Source: Salinivirgaceae bacterium
GTDB lineage: Bacteria; Bacteroidota; Bacteroidia; Bacteroidales; SZUA-534
NCBI GenBank assembly: GCA_017617355.1
Contig: JAFZWI010000023.1
Span: 1-64,000, forward strand
Direction of reading: 5' to 3'
DNA length: 64,000 nt
Every line of letters starts with the position of its first letter. Within the stretch, counting starts at the first letter, position 1. The notes below the pieces were generated by a model that did not search any database, was not told where the DNA came from, and worked only from the letters and a program-made list of their open reading frames with translations. Below, piece after piece: positions 9,426 to 16,480 of the stretch. The position numbers and the translations under genes are program-made.

Positions 9426-9480
9426 CATATATTTTATATTGTCCTATTGTTGCCAATTATACTTCCTCCGCAAAAAAATG

Positions 9481-9510
9481 TTTGCTTATGCAAAAATGTT
9501 GTTACCTTCG
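9481..9510 (+). promoter_or_regulatory. Promoter of the lipoprotein gene at 9558
   Basis: TTTG at 9481-9484, an 18-base spacer, then TACCTTCG at 9503-9510, one base off the TAnnTTTG -7 consensus. The start codon follows 47 bases later. Confidence 0.6.
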
Positions 9511-9557
9511 CATACAGTGATTTATAATTTTTTAAAAACGTTTAAAATTTTAAAGAC

Positions 9558-10163
9558 ATGAAAAAATTGACTTTTGGATTAATGGGATTTGCGGCTCTGT
9601 CATTAGCAGTAGCCACATTATTTACATCGTGCAAAAAAGACGAAGTAAAAGAGTTGGCTTCTATTTCGGCAACTCTTGACGGCAGCAGCTTCAGCGCAAC
9701 AGCAGCAGCAACAACATCAGATGCCGACAGCAAAAAATTAGGTGAATTGTTGAAAGACAATGGTGGAAAAACAACAAACATTTACGGAATAAATACTAGC
9801 GGAGAAGTTCTGTCAATTGTTTTGAACGGTAACACAAAAGGCACTTATGACTTGAGCCTTTCTGTGGAAGGCAATCCAACAACTCTCCTTATCAACTACC
9901 TTACAACAGGGGATTTGGCAGAGACAGCAAAAACGGCTATCACCGCTTCTGCTAATACCATGATAGTCTATAAGAAAGCTGGCGTTCAAAGCGCTAACAC
10001 GGGTGATTTCTATGTTGCAACAAAAGCATCTGTAGAAATAACTTCTATCACAAAAGTTGGTTTGCTTGAATACATTAAAGGCAAATTCACAGCCACACTT
10101 GAGAACGCTAATGGCAACAAAATTGAGATTACCGATGGCAAATTCTCTTGCCCGGGCAAATAA
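9558..10163 (+). CDS. Small lipoprotein of unknown function
   Basis: A 201-residue predicted lipoprotein. A hydrophobic leader ends in the lipobox LFTSC with Cys25 modified, and KKDE follows. The mature part is rich in Ser, Thr and Ala at first and then looks beta-rich, with an NGNTKGTYDL stretch and a C-terminal KFTATLENANGNKIEITDG-like ending. That ending resembles small calycin-like Bacteroidetes lipoproteins such as the DUF6252 type, but the match is from memory and weak. It has its own promoter and terminator and no functional neighbour. Confidence 0.7.
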   Translation: MKKLTFGLMGFAALSLAVATLFTSCKKDEVKELASISATLDGSSFSATAAATTSDADSKKLGELLKDNGGKTTNIYGINTSGEVLSIVLNGNTKGTYDLSLSVEGNPTTLLINYLTTGDLAETAKTAITASANTMIVYKKAGVQSANTGDFYVATKASVEITSITKVGLLEYIKGKFTATLENANGNKIEITDGKFSCPGK

Positions 10164-10181
10164 TATTAAAATGTGAAAACA

Positions 10182-10211
10182 AAAAGACCGGCCCGCAAAG
10201 CCGGTTTTTTT
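10182..10211 (+). terminator. Terminator after the 9558 lipoprotein gene
   Basis: The stem ACCGGC/GCCGGT (10187-10192 with 10200-10205) has a 7-nt loop and is followed by a T-run. Confidence 0.85.
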
Positions 10212-10271
10212 GTGCTGTCACAAAATCTTAGGGAAAAAACTGACAACCCTGAGCGCGAATAAAAGAATTGT

Positions 10272-10279
10272 TATCTTTG
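10272..10279 (+). promoter_or_regulatory. -7 box for the gene at 10319 (TATCTTTG)
   Basis: An exact TAnnTTTG match 40 bases before the start codon. No good -33 element was seen at the expected distance. Confidence 0.5.
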
Positions 10280-10318
10280 AATGATAATTCATTAAACAAC
10301 TTTTAAATAAATTTTACT

Positions 10319-10819
10319 ATGAGAAAATCAATCAAAATTTTAATGATGGCTCTTGCAGCCATGCTGATTGCCGGTGGCGCATCGTCTATTCAAGCAAAAG
10401 ACAAGAAAGGCCTTAAGTATAACAGCACAACTGAATACAATGCAGAATCATTAGCCAAAGGTGCTCCTGGCACTAACATTGTAAGATTGGACGGCAGAGG
10501 CGAAACCGAGGATTTGGCAATAGAAGACGCCAAAATGAAAGCTGTTGCTTGCGCTTTATTCTGTGGTTTTCCTTCGGGAGCAAATGGCGCAGAAGCCGCG
10601 CCAGCTATCATTAGCGACCCAAGCGCTGATAATTCAAAATTTTTAGCTGATTTTTTTAAGTCTGGGGGCGAATACCTAAACTACGTTAAAATAAGCACAA
10701 CTGCTGGTTCAAAATCTGTTTCCAAGGCAACAACAAAACTTTTCAAGGTTGCGATTGGATTGGATATATCATATGACGCGCTCAAAGACGTGATGGTAAA
10801 AAACGGTTTGGCAAAATAA
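10319..10819 (+). CDS. Exported protein of unknown function
   Basis: A 166-residue protein with a typical signal peptide, probably cleaved after IQA at about residue 26. The mature part has a conserved-looking block, RLDGRGETEDLAIEDAKMKA, followed by a hydrophobic ACALFCGFPSG. A Gly-Arg-Gly...Ala...Asp-Ala pattern of this kind recalls LPP20/FlgP-like exported proteins, but it is too short to assign. Two cysteines lie close together near residues 78 and 82. It is a single-gene unit between its own -7 box and a large palindromic terminator. I do not recognise the family. Confidence 0.6.
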   Translation: MRKSIKILMMALAAMLIAGGASSIQAKDKKGLKYNSTTEYNAESLAKGAPGTNIVRLDGRGETEDLAIEDAKMKAVACALFCGFPSGANGAEAAPAIISDPSADNSKFLADFFKSGGEYLNYVKISTTAGSKSVSKATTKLFKVAIGLDISYDALKDVMVKNGLAK

Positions 10820-10832
10820 ATTTTTCTTCACA

Positions 10833-10872
10833 ACAAAATAAAAGCCGCAAAATTTTGCGGCTTTTATTTTGT
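10833..10872. terminator. Perfect 40-bp palindrome acting as terminator
   Basis: Two 20-base arms (10833-10852 and 10853-10872) are exact reverse complements with no spacer. The core is AAGCCGCAAAATTTTGCGGCTT with A/T-rich ends. It can form a long hairpin with a T-rich 3' arm and works in either direction. Confidence 0.85.
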
Positions 10873-10977
10873 GGGTAATGTGCTTAATTATTTAGACAAA
10901 AGTGAGCAATGACCCAAAACTTTTGACAAACGACAATTAAAGCGCCAGAAAACGAACACCACAAATAAAAACATTTG

Positions 10978-10985
10978 TATATTTG
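10978..10985 (+). promoter_or_regulatory. -7 box for the gene at 11041 (TATATTTG)
   Basis: An exact TAnnTTTG match 55 bases before the start codon, in an A/T-rich leader. The -33 element is unclear. Confidence 0.5.
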
Positions 10986-11040
10986 TGGCTTTAAGAACAA
11001 ACTTTTGTTTAATTTATTGTTTAATTAAAAATTTAAAAAG

Positions 11041-11880
11041 ATGAAAAAAAGATTCATGTTTGCAACTATGATGGTTGCTATGTGTTCAACAGCTCTTTTC
11101 ACCTCTTGCGGTGAAGAAGAAGCACTTGAAGGTTCTGTAGAGGAGCAATTCAAATTTGGTGAGTTGACAGCTATTGCTAACCCTGATGGTACAATAGATA
11201 TCAGCGGTCACATTGCTACCAACACCAAACTTAAAGAGTTCGCTTTGTACAACGAAGATGGTTCTATCGCTTACGATTTTCTTGAGGCTAATGACCAGGT
11301 TAAAACCAAAAACAAAGAGTTGGATGAGAATGGCAAAGCTGTTAAAGACAAATTCTTTGAGCTTGACATTAAGTCAACTGGCAAATTACCTGTAGCTATC
11401 TATACTCTTAGAATTAAAACCAAAAAGGCTGGCACTTTTGAAGAGGGTATTGGTGAGGCATATAAATTTATGGTAGGTACTGGCGCAAATGACACTCTTG
11501 GTTCACAAATTTCTCTGCGCGACAAAAAATGCTTTAAGTTGGGTGATTTCTATAATACAGAAGATGGCTCTTTGAAAAATGCAGCATATGCTAACAGCAT
11601 TGAGATATATCTAACATCTGACCTCAAAATTGCTTCTGCAAAAGGTTTGAAAGTTGCCACAACAACAAATGACGTAAGATCTCAAGAGGAAGCAGATGCT
11701 ATCAAAGCTGCTTTAGCTGACGCAAAAGTATATGAAGCCAATAAATGTGTTATCACAACTACAGATTGCATCGCTACTTATAATATAGAAGTTATTGATG
11801 CAAATGCTGTTTGGTTAAGCGGCGTTCGTATCAATTCTAAGGGTACTTTGAAGATTGACACTTCAGCTGCTTTCAATTAA
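11041..11880 (+). CDS. Lipoprotein of unknown function
   Basis: A 279-residue predicted lipoprotein with the lipobox LFTSC (Cys23) followed by GEEE, an acidic start often seen in surface-exposed Bacteroidetes lipoproteins. The mature protein appears to have two beta-rich halves joined near residue 150. The first contains GTIDISGHIATN and the second a segment with three cysteines (residues about 163, 239 and 244). Codon use is more A/T-rich than in the flanking housekeeping genes. Like the two exported-protein genes before it, it forms its own unit with a -7 box and terminator. No family was recognised. Confidence 0.65.
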   Translation: MKKRFMFATMMVAMCSTALFTSCGEEEALEGSVEEQFKFGELTAIANPDGTIDISGHIATNTKLKEFALYNEDGSIAYDFLEANDQVKTKNKELDENGKAVKDKFFELDIKSTGKLPVAIYTLRIKTKKAGTFEEGIGEAYKFMVGTGANDTLGSQISLRDKKCFKLGDFYNTEDGSLKNAAYANSIEIYLTSDLKIASAKGLKVATTTNDVRSQEEADAIKAALADAKVYEANKCVITTTDCIATYNIEVIDANAVWLSGVRINSKGTLKIDTSAAFN

Positions 11881-11904
11881 TCAGTAATTGTCAAATAACG
11901 AACG

Positions 11905-11935
11905 AGAGCCGCTCAATAGAGCGGCTCTTTTTTTT
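11905..11935 (+). terminator. Terminator after the 11041 lipoprotein gene
   Basis: The 9-bp stem GAGCCGCTC/GAGCGGCTC with the 4-nt loop AATA is followed by eight T residues. A textbook intrinsic terminator. Confidence 0.92.
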
Positions 11936-11963
11936 GTCTAATAAATAATAACACAAAGAGCTG

Positions 11964-12043
11964 TACCGAAAACTTTTGCCGGTTTTACAAAAAGTTTTCA
12001 CTATACTGAAAACTTTTGCTACTTTTGTAAAAAGTTTTCAGTA
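11964..12043. repeat. Two tandem copies of a 40-bp palindromic element upstream of the ATPase gene
   Basis: Copy 1 (11964-12003) and copy 2 (12004-12043) abut exactly. Each has 14-base arms of the form TACTGAAAACTTTT and AAAAGTTTTCAGTA around a 12-base loop beginning GC. Copy 1 carries arm changes (TACCG, CACTA) that are not compensated; copy 2 arms are perfect. The loop of copy 2 contains TACTTTTG at 12020-12027, a match to the -7 promoter box. A TTTT at 11995-11998 sits 21 bases upstream of it. The element is therefore likely both promoter and operator for the ATPase gene. Confidence 0.8.
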
Positions 12044-12051
12044 GAAGCGTT

Positions 12052-13248
12052 ATGATAAGCAGAGAAAAATACATCGCACAAATCAGGCCGTTTTACGAGA
12101 GCGACTTGATAAAGGTCATTACCGGAATTCGCCGCTGCGGAAAGTCGGTGGTGTTGGAGCAAATAAAGAACGAACTTGCTGCGCAAGGCAAACGAATCGC
12201 CTATCTGAATTTTGAGGATAGGCAAGTTTCGGCAACAATAACAACCGATTTGGAATTGACCGAACACATTGAAAATGAACTTTCGGCCAACCCAAACGAG
12301 AAACTGTATGTGTTTTTGGACGAGGTTCAGATGGTGAAAAATTGGAATCTTGCCTGCCGTTCGCTTCGGTTGCGGAATGTTTCGCTTTTCATCACCGGCT
12401 CAAACTCGAAACTGCTTTCACGCGAGTTTACAAAGGAGTTGAGCGGACGTTATGTCTCTTTCACAATCAGACCGTTTGTGTATAAGGAGATTGTGGAATA
12501 TGCCAAAGAGCTCGGTCGCAATGTGTCGGTGAATGATTATCTTATTTATGGCGGCTTTCCGAAACGTTTTGAATTTCAAGGACAAGAAGAGATGCTGCGC
12601 TACTTGAACGATTTGGATGAGACAATTGTCCTGAACGACATCATTAACCGCTACAGCATTCGTAAGCAAGAGATTTTCAAGAAGTTGGTGAACTATGTGC
12701 TTATATCGAATGCAAGAATTTTCAGCTCAAATTCGGTTCACCGCTATTTAAAATCGCAAAAGACTGATTGTTCGATAAATACGGTGATGAAATATATCGA
12801 TTATCTTGAAGAAGCCTACGTTGTAAGGAAACTTCCGCAGTATTCAACCAAGGCGAAAAAGCAACTTGAGTTTTACACCAAACTCTATGATGAGGATGTG
12901 GCATTTAACTCAATCCGCCAACCGAACAATCGTTTTGATATTACACATAACCTTGAGAATGTAGTATATAACGAGCTTGTATATATGGGCTACAACCTAA
13001 CGGTGTATAACGTGAACGACAAGGAAATCGACTTTTTGGCCGCTAAAAACGGGCGGGAATATCTTGTGCAGGTTGCGTACAGCGTAGTTGAGGAAATCAC
13101 CTACAAGCGTGAGTTTGCGGCATTTAACGAGCTCGATAACTCGCGCAAAAAGATTCTCATAACCAACGATGATAACGATTTCTCGACAAGCACCGTGCAG
13201 CATATACGGCTTGCTGATTTCTTGATGATGAACGATTTAGAAGGTTAG
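12052..13248 (+). CDS. AAA-family ATPase with DUF4143 domain
   Basis: A 398-residue protein of the AAA_14/DUF4143 family, which is widespread and often multicopy in Bacteroidetes and of unsettled function. Walker A GIRRCGKS is at 25-32, Walker B VFLDE at 87-91, and a sensor-like TGSNSK at 115-120. SGRY near 131-134 is a plausible Arg contact. A winged-helix-like middle precedes a C-terminal half that resembles a restriction-endonuclease fold, with ENVVYNEL at about 302 and EIDF at 326. The usual ExK is replaced by QVA, which suggests a non-cleaving domain. The start is 8 bases after copy 2 of a palindromic repeat; a third copy follows the stop. Confidence 0.88.
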   Translation: MISREKYIAQIRPFYESDLIKVITGIRRCGKSVVLEQIKNELAAQGKRIAYLNFEDRQVSATITTDLELTEHIENELSANPNEKLYVFLDEVQMVKNWNLACRSLRLRNVSLFITGSNSKLLSREFTKELSGRYVSFTIRPFVYKEIVEYAKELGRNVSVNDYLIYGGFPKRFEFQGQEEMLRYLNDLDETIVLNDIINRYSIRKQEIFKKLVNYVLISNARIFSSNSVHRYLKSQKTDCSINTVMKYIDYLEEAYVVRKLPQYSTKAKKQLEFYTKLYDEDVAFNSIRQPNNRFDITHNLENVVYNELVYMGYNLTVYNVNDKEIDFLAAKNGREYLVQVAYSVVEEITYKREFAAFNELDNSRKKILITNDDNDFSTSTVQHIRLADFLMMNDLEG

Positions 13249-13258
13249 CGTGATTCTC

Positions 13259-13298
13259 TACTGAAAACTTTTGCCGATTTTATAAAAAGTTTTCAGTA
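13259..13298. repeat. Third copy of the 40-bp palindromic element, downstream of the ATPase gene
   Basis: The arms TACTGAAAACTTTT (13259-13272) and AAAAGTTTTCAGTA (13285-13298) are perfect, with a 12-base loop starting GCCGATTTT. It has the same orientation and dimensions as the two upstream copies. The right arm contains the last codon and stop of pgeF on the other strand, so the element either invaded the pgeF end or was recruited there. It may double as a terminator. Confidence 0.8.
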
Positions 13299-14078
13299 AG
13301 CAATTTCTCCTTCCACCATTATCCCCGTTCCAATCCGTCCCAAAGTGTGATTGTGCCTGTACGAGAAAAACTCATTCGGGTGGCATTTAGTGCAGATTTG
13401 CGCCACCTCAATGTTTTCTGGCAGCAGGCCGGCTGTAATAAGATGCTGACGATTGACGGCCGTCAAATCGATGTGCGGACGCAGCCATTCGGGTTTGTGC
13501 AAGATAGCTTCGGGCCATGATGAGAACTGTTCGGCAACATCGTCACCCACCTCGAAACAGCAACCCCCAATGCACGGGCCCAACGCTGCAACCATACGGC
13601 TTGGCTTTGAGCCGAACTCGCGTTGCATGGCCTCAACTGTAAGGCGAACAATACCGCCCACAGTGCCGCGCCAGCCAGCGTGAATGGCCGCAGCCGCACG
13701 GTTTTCAGCGTCGTAGAGAAGAACCGATTGGCAATCGGCTGTCAGCACCATAATGCAAACGCCTGGCTGATTGGTTATAAGCGCATCGGTATTAGGAATA
13801 CGGCTGTCAATAGTAAGAGCGCCAAGGCCGGCATTAGTTCCGTTTACAACGGCGATATTTAGGCTGTGTGTCTGCTCGGCGGTTGTCAGACGGTTGATGT
13901 TGAAACCAACTGAAGCAGCCAAGCGACGGCGGTTTTCCACACCGTTGGGGCTGCGTAGATTGATATCGCCCAACGCACCCTGACGGCACGAAGTCACAAA
14001 ATGGCGTATACCACCACACCGGTCCAGACTGCCAAAGGTGTAATACGGAAAATCGGCGGCATGAAAAAGCATGAACAA
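13293..14078 (-). CDS. pgeF: Peptidoglycan editing factor / multicopper-type purine nucleoside phosphorylase (laccase-domain protein)
   Basis: A YfiH/DUF152 family protein of 261 residues. Family members have a zinc site with adenosine phosphorylase and deaminase activity, and E. coli YfiH prevents misuse of Ser in place of Ala during muropeptide synthesis. The metal ligands are visible as H71 in QTHS, C116 in TADC and H133 in HAGWRGT; GPCI and FFSYR complete the family pattern. It starts 6 bases after the stop of a large receptor gene, so it is probably the last gene of that operon. Its stop lies inside a palindromic repeat. Confidence 0.88.
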   Translation of the reverse strand: MFMLFHAADFPYYTFGSLDRCGGIRHFVTSCRQGALGDINLRSPNGVENRRRLAASVGFNINRLTTAEQTHSLNIAVVNGTNAGLGALTIDSRIPNTDALITNQPGVCIMVLTADCQSVLLYDAENRAAAAIHAGWRGTVGGIVRLTVEAMQREFGSKPSRMVAALGPCIGGCCFEVGDDVAEQFSSWPEAILHKPEWLRPHIDLTAVNRQHLITAGLLPENIEVAQICTKCHPNEFFSYRHNHTLGRIGTGIMVEGEIAY

Positions 14079-14084
14079 CGACGC

Positions 14085-16448
14085 TTATGCGTTTCCTGAA
14101 TCGATGCCGTGCTCTTTCATATATGATTGTATCTCAAGCATCAGGCGGTCTTTGAGCTCATGCTCGCGGTTGCGGTTCTCCGATACAACAATCACATGGT
14201 CAGGCTGCTCGTTAAGATACACAACCTTATAGTATTCAGTGGTGCGCAGTTGCTTTCCGCGAATCAGCGATTTATTCTTACGCCGAGCCTTGCCAGTATT
14301 CAGCAATGCTGGCCAGAACTCGTTAATGAACTGTTCGCGCGCCACTTCGTCTTGCGTGACAAGCGAGACATACGGAACACCGATAAACGTGTCGCCGACA
14401 TTGTAGAAGAACATCAGGCGCTTCGACATGCTCATTATTTTTCCGCTCAAATCGATTTCGGCAACCATTAATCCTTTGTAGTAGGCGCTGATTTGCGCGT
14501 TCAGCTGGTCTTGCCGCTTGGTGGCCTCCTCTTGTGTGGCCTGCATCTCCTCAAGGTTCTGGCGCATTTCCTCCTCATGCTGCGACAGCACTTCGGTCTG
14601 TTCGTTCGACTGCTCAAGCAGCTTTGCGTTGTGTGCGTTGATGCTGACATTGGAAACAGCCGACGCCATATTCTCGCACAGATGCTCCACAAAATCTATC
14701 TTGTATTTCTCAATATGATTGTACGATATAAGCTCCATTATGCCGTAAATCTCATCGTTGACAATCATCGGAGCGAGCAGCAGGTTGCGCGGCTTCTGCT
14801 CCTCGCGTTTGCCCTGTGTGAATGTCACAAAGCTGTCGGGCACATCTTCGAGATAGATAAGACGCATCTCGTCGATAACGCGGCCGAAAAGACCGTCTTT
14901 AGCCGTTACAACGGTGTCGAGCATTATCTGCTTTCCGTAGGCTATGGCGGCCTTGCTCTCGAACTTCAGCTCTGTGTCATATTCATCTTCTATCTTGAAA
15001 TAAACCGCGCCCTGCACAATATTCATATATTTCAGCAGCTCGTTAAGCACGTTGTAGGCGAAGCTGTCAGCGTTCTCGTTCTCCTGACGGATAATCTCGC
15101 CAAATTCGGCCAGGCCGTGGGTAACCCAGTTGCGCTGTGCGTCGAATTCTTTCTTCTGGTCCTCCTCCTCTTTGGCTTTAACAAGGCTTTTCTGCATGGC
15201 GATAAGCGACTCGCCCAGAGTGTCCTCGTTGCTGAGCAGCCGGTATTGGGCGTCGTAGTTGCCCTTGCCTATCTCTCCGGCAAAGTTCACCGATGCTTTC
15301 AAGCCGTCGCACAACACTTCAATCGACTCGGTAAGGTCGGTTATCTCGCTCTTAATACGTGTCTTATGCATCTTCTCGTCGCTGATGACACCCAGCGACA
15401 AGTCGGCCAGTTTGTTGTTAATGCCGACAATGGTTCCCGATATTGTCCGGGCCACTATTGAAATAACTATCGAAATGATAATGAGGCCAATAATGGTTAT
15501 GATAAGCAAACGCAGAAGACTGCTGCTCCGTTGTTTGAAGCTGCTCTTCCACGACGATACAGTAACCACGTGCCAATAACTCTGCGCGTTGTCAAAACAT
15601 GCCTTGTTGCAAACAATAATCGATTTCTCGCCGTTGATATCGTTGCCTATGTAAAGAGTGTCGCGGGCAATACTGTCGATGTCCGCAACAATAGTCTGTT
15701 TCGTACCTGTCAGTTTGGTGTCGCGGCTGTAGAGATATTTTCCGGATTCTGAAATCAGATAATTCTTTTCGTCTTTGCCGTCGGGGTTCAGCACAAGCAG
15801 TTTCTTCAAATCGTGTATCGAAAGGTCGATGCCCACAACGCCCATAAACTCATCCCAGACGATTATTGGAGCCACTATTGATGTCATCAGAATGGAGTCT
15901 TTGCCGTTATAAGAATAGAAGTAGGGCTCCACCATTTTGGTCTTTTTTGTGTCGCGCGGCAGGGTGTAGAAATCCTCCTCGTATTGCGTGTCGGTTGTCT
16001 CTTCCGATTTTATCTCTTCGTCAACCCGATAGAAAGAGGGCGAGAAGCTGCCAATGGAATTGGAGTTAACCTTGTCAATGTAGTTTTCGTCAAGATTGTC
16101 GATGCTGTTCGGCTCCCAAATCGACCAGGCTGCACAGAGGTCAGGATTTTCCAATAATGTCTGGTGCAAAAGGTCGCTGAAGAATGGCCGGCGCTCGGTT
16201 TCCTCAATATCGTTGTAGTTGGCCATTGTGGCAGCCAAGGTCTCCACTATCTTTGTGCGGCTTGCAACAAGTCCCTCAATGCGGCTGGTTATGTCGCTCG
16301 ATTCCTGTTTCATTTCGGTGTACGAGTCGGCTTTGAGATTTTCCGCCACTTCGTAGATGATATAACCCATTGCGGCTATATACATTATAAGCGATGTGCC
16401 CAACAGGTTGAGCACCATTTTCCGGTGGATAGTCTTTTTAAAAATCAT
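14085..16448 (-). CDS. Membrane receptor: dCache-HAMP-GAF-coil-PAS, no output domain
   Basis: A 787-residue inner-membrane sensor. TM1 is at about 12-33, a periplasmic double-Cache domain fills 36-305, TM2 is at 311-333 and HAMP is at about 335-390. A GAF domain follows at about 455-610, a coiled coil with EEMRQNLEEMQATQEE at about 625-645, and a C-terminal PAS-like domain to about 760. The Cache region has the usual EPYFYSYNGKDSILMTS and FMGVVGIDLS segments that line the ligand pocket. No histidine kinase, GGDEF, phosphatase or methyl-accepting domain is present. Output may pass to a partner protein. It is a paralogue of the gene 32 bases upstream. Confidence 0.8.
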   Translation of the reverse strand: MIFKKTIHRKMVLNLLGTSLIMYIAAMGYIIYEVAENLKADSYTEMKQESSDITSRIEGLVASRTKIVETLAATMANYNDIEETERRPFFSDLLHQTLLENPDLCAAWSIWEPNSIDNLDENYIDKVNSNSIGSFSPSFYRVDEEIKSEETTDTQYEEDFYTLPRDTKKTKMVEPYFYSYNGKDSILMTSIVAPIIVWDEFMGVVGIDLSIHDLKKLLVLNPDGKDEKNYLISESGKYLYSRDTKLTGTKQTIVADIDSIARDTLYIGNDINGEKSIIVCNKACFDNAQSYWHVVTVSSWKSSFKQRSSSLLRLLIITIIGLIIISIVISIVARTISGTIVGINNKLADLSLGVISDEKMHKTRIKSEITDLTESIEVLCDGLKASVNFAGEIGKGNYDAQYRLLSNEDTLGESLIAMQKSLVKAKEEEDQKKEFDAQRNWVTHGLAEFGEIIRQENENADSFAYNVLNELLKYMNIVQGAVYFKIEDEYDTELKFESKAAIAYGKQIMLDTVVTAKDGLFGRVIDEMRLIYLEDVPDSFVTFTQGKREEQKPRNLLLAPMIVNDEIYGIMELISYNHIEKYKIDFVEHLCENMASAVSNVSINAHNAKLLEQSNEQTEVLSQHEEEMRQNLEEMQATQEEATKRQDQLNAQISAYYKGLMVAEIDLSGKIMSMSKRLMFFYNVGDTFIGVPYVSLVTQDEVAREQFINEFWPALLNTGKARRKNKSLIRGKQLRTTEYYKVVYLNEQPDHVIVVSENRNREHELKDRLMLEIQSYMKEHGIDSGNA

Positions 16449-16480
16449 CTCTTTTCTATTTAGTTTCCAGAAAAACGTTT

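Noticed and set aside
9267-9527. 86-codon frame over the tRNA gene
   Set aside because: Runs through a complete tRNA-Ala on the other strand.
12052-13248. Insertion sequence or transposase at the palindrome-flanked locus
   Set aside because: The encoded protein is an AAA/DUF4143 ATPase with no DDE, HUH or recombinase motif, and no target-site duplication was seen.
14493-15461. Long open frame of 322 codons on the strand opposite the 787-residue receptor
   Set aside because: Shadow of a GC-biased coding frame; Leu/Val/His-rich composition and no recognisable motif.
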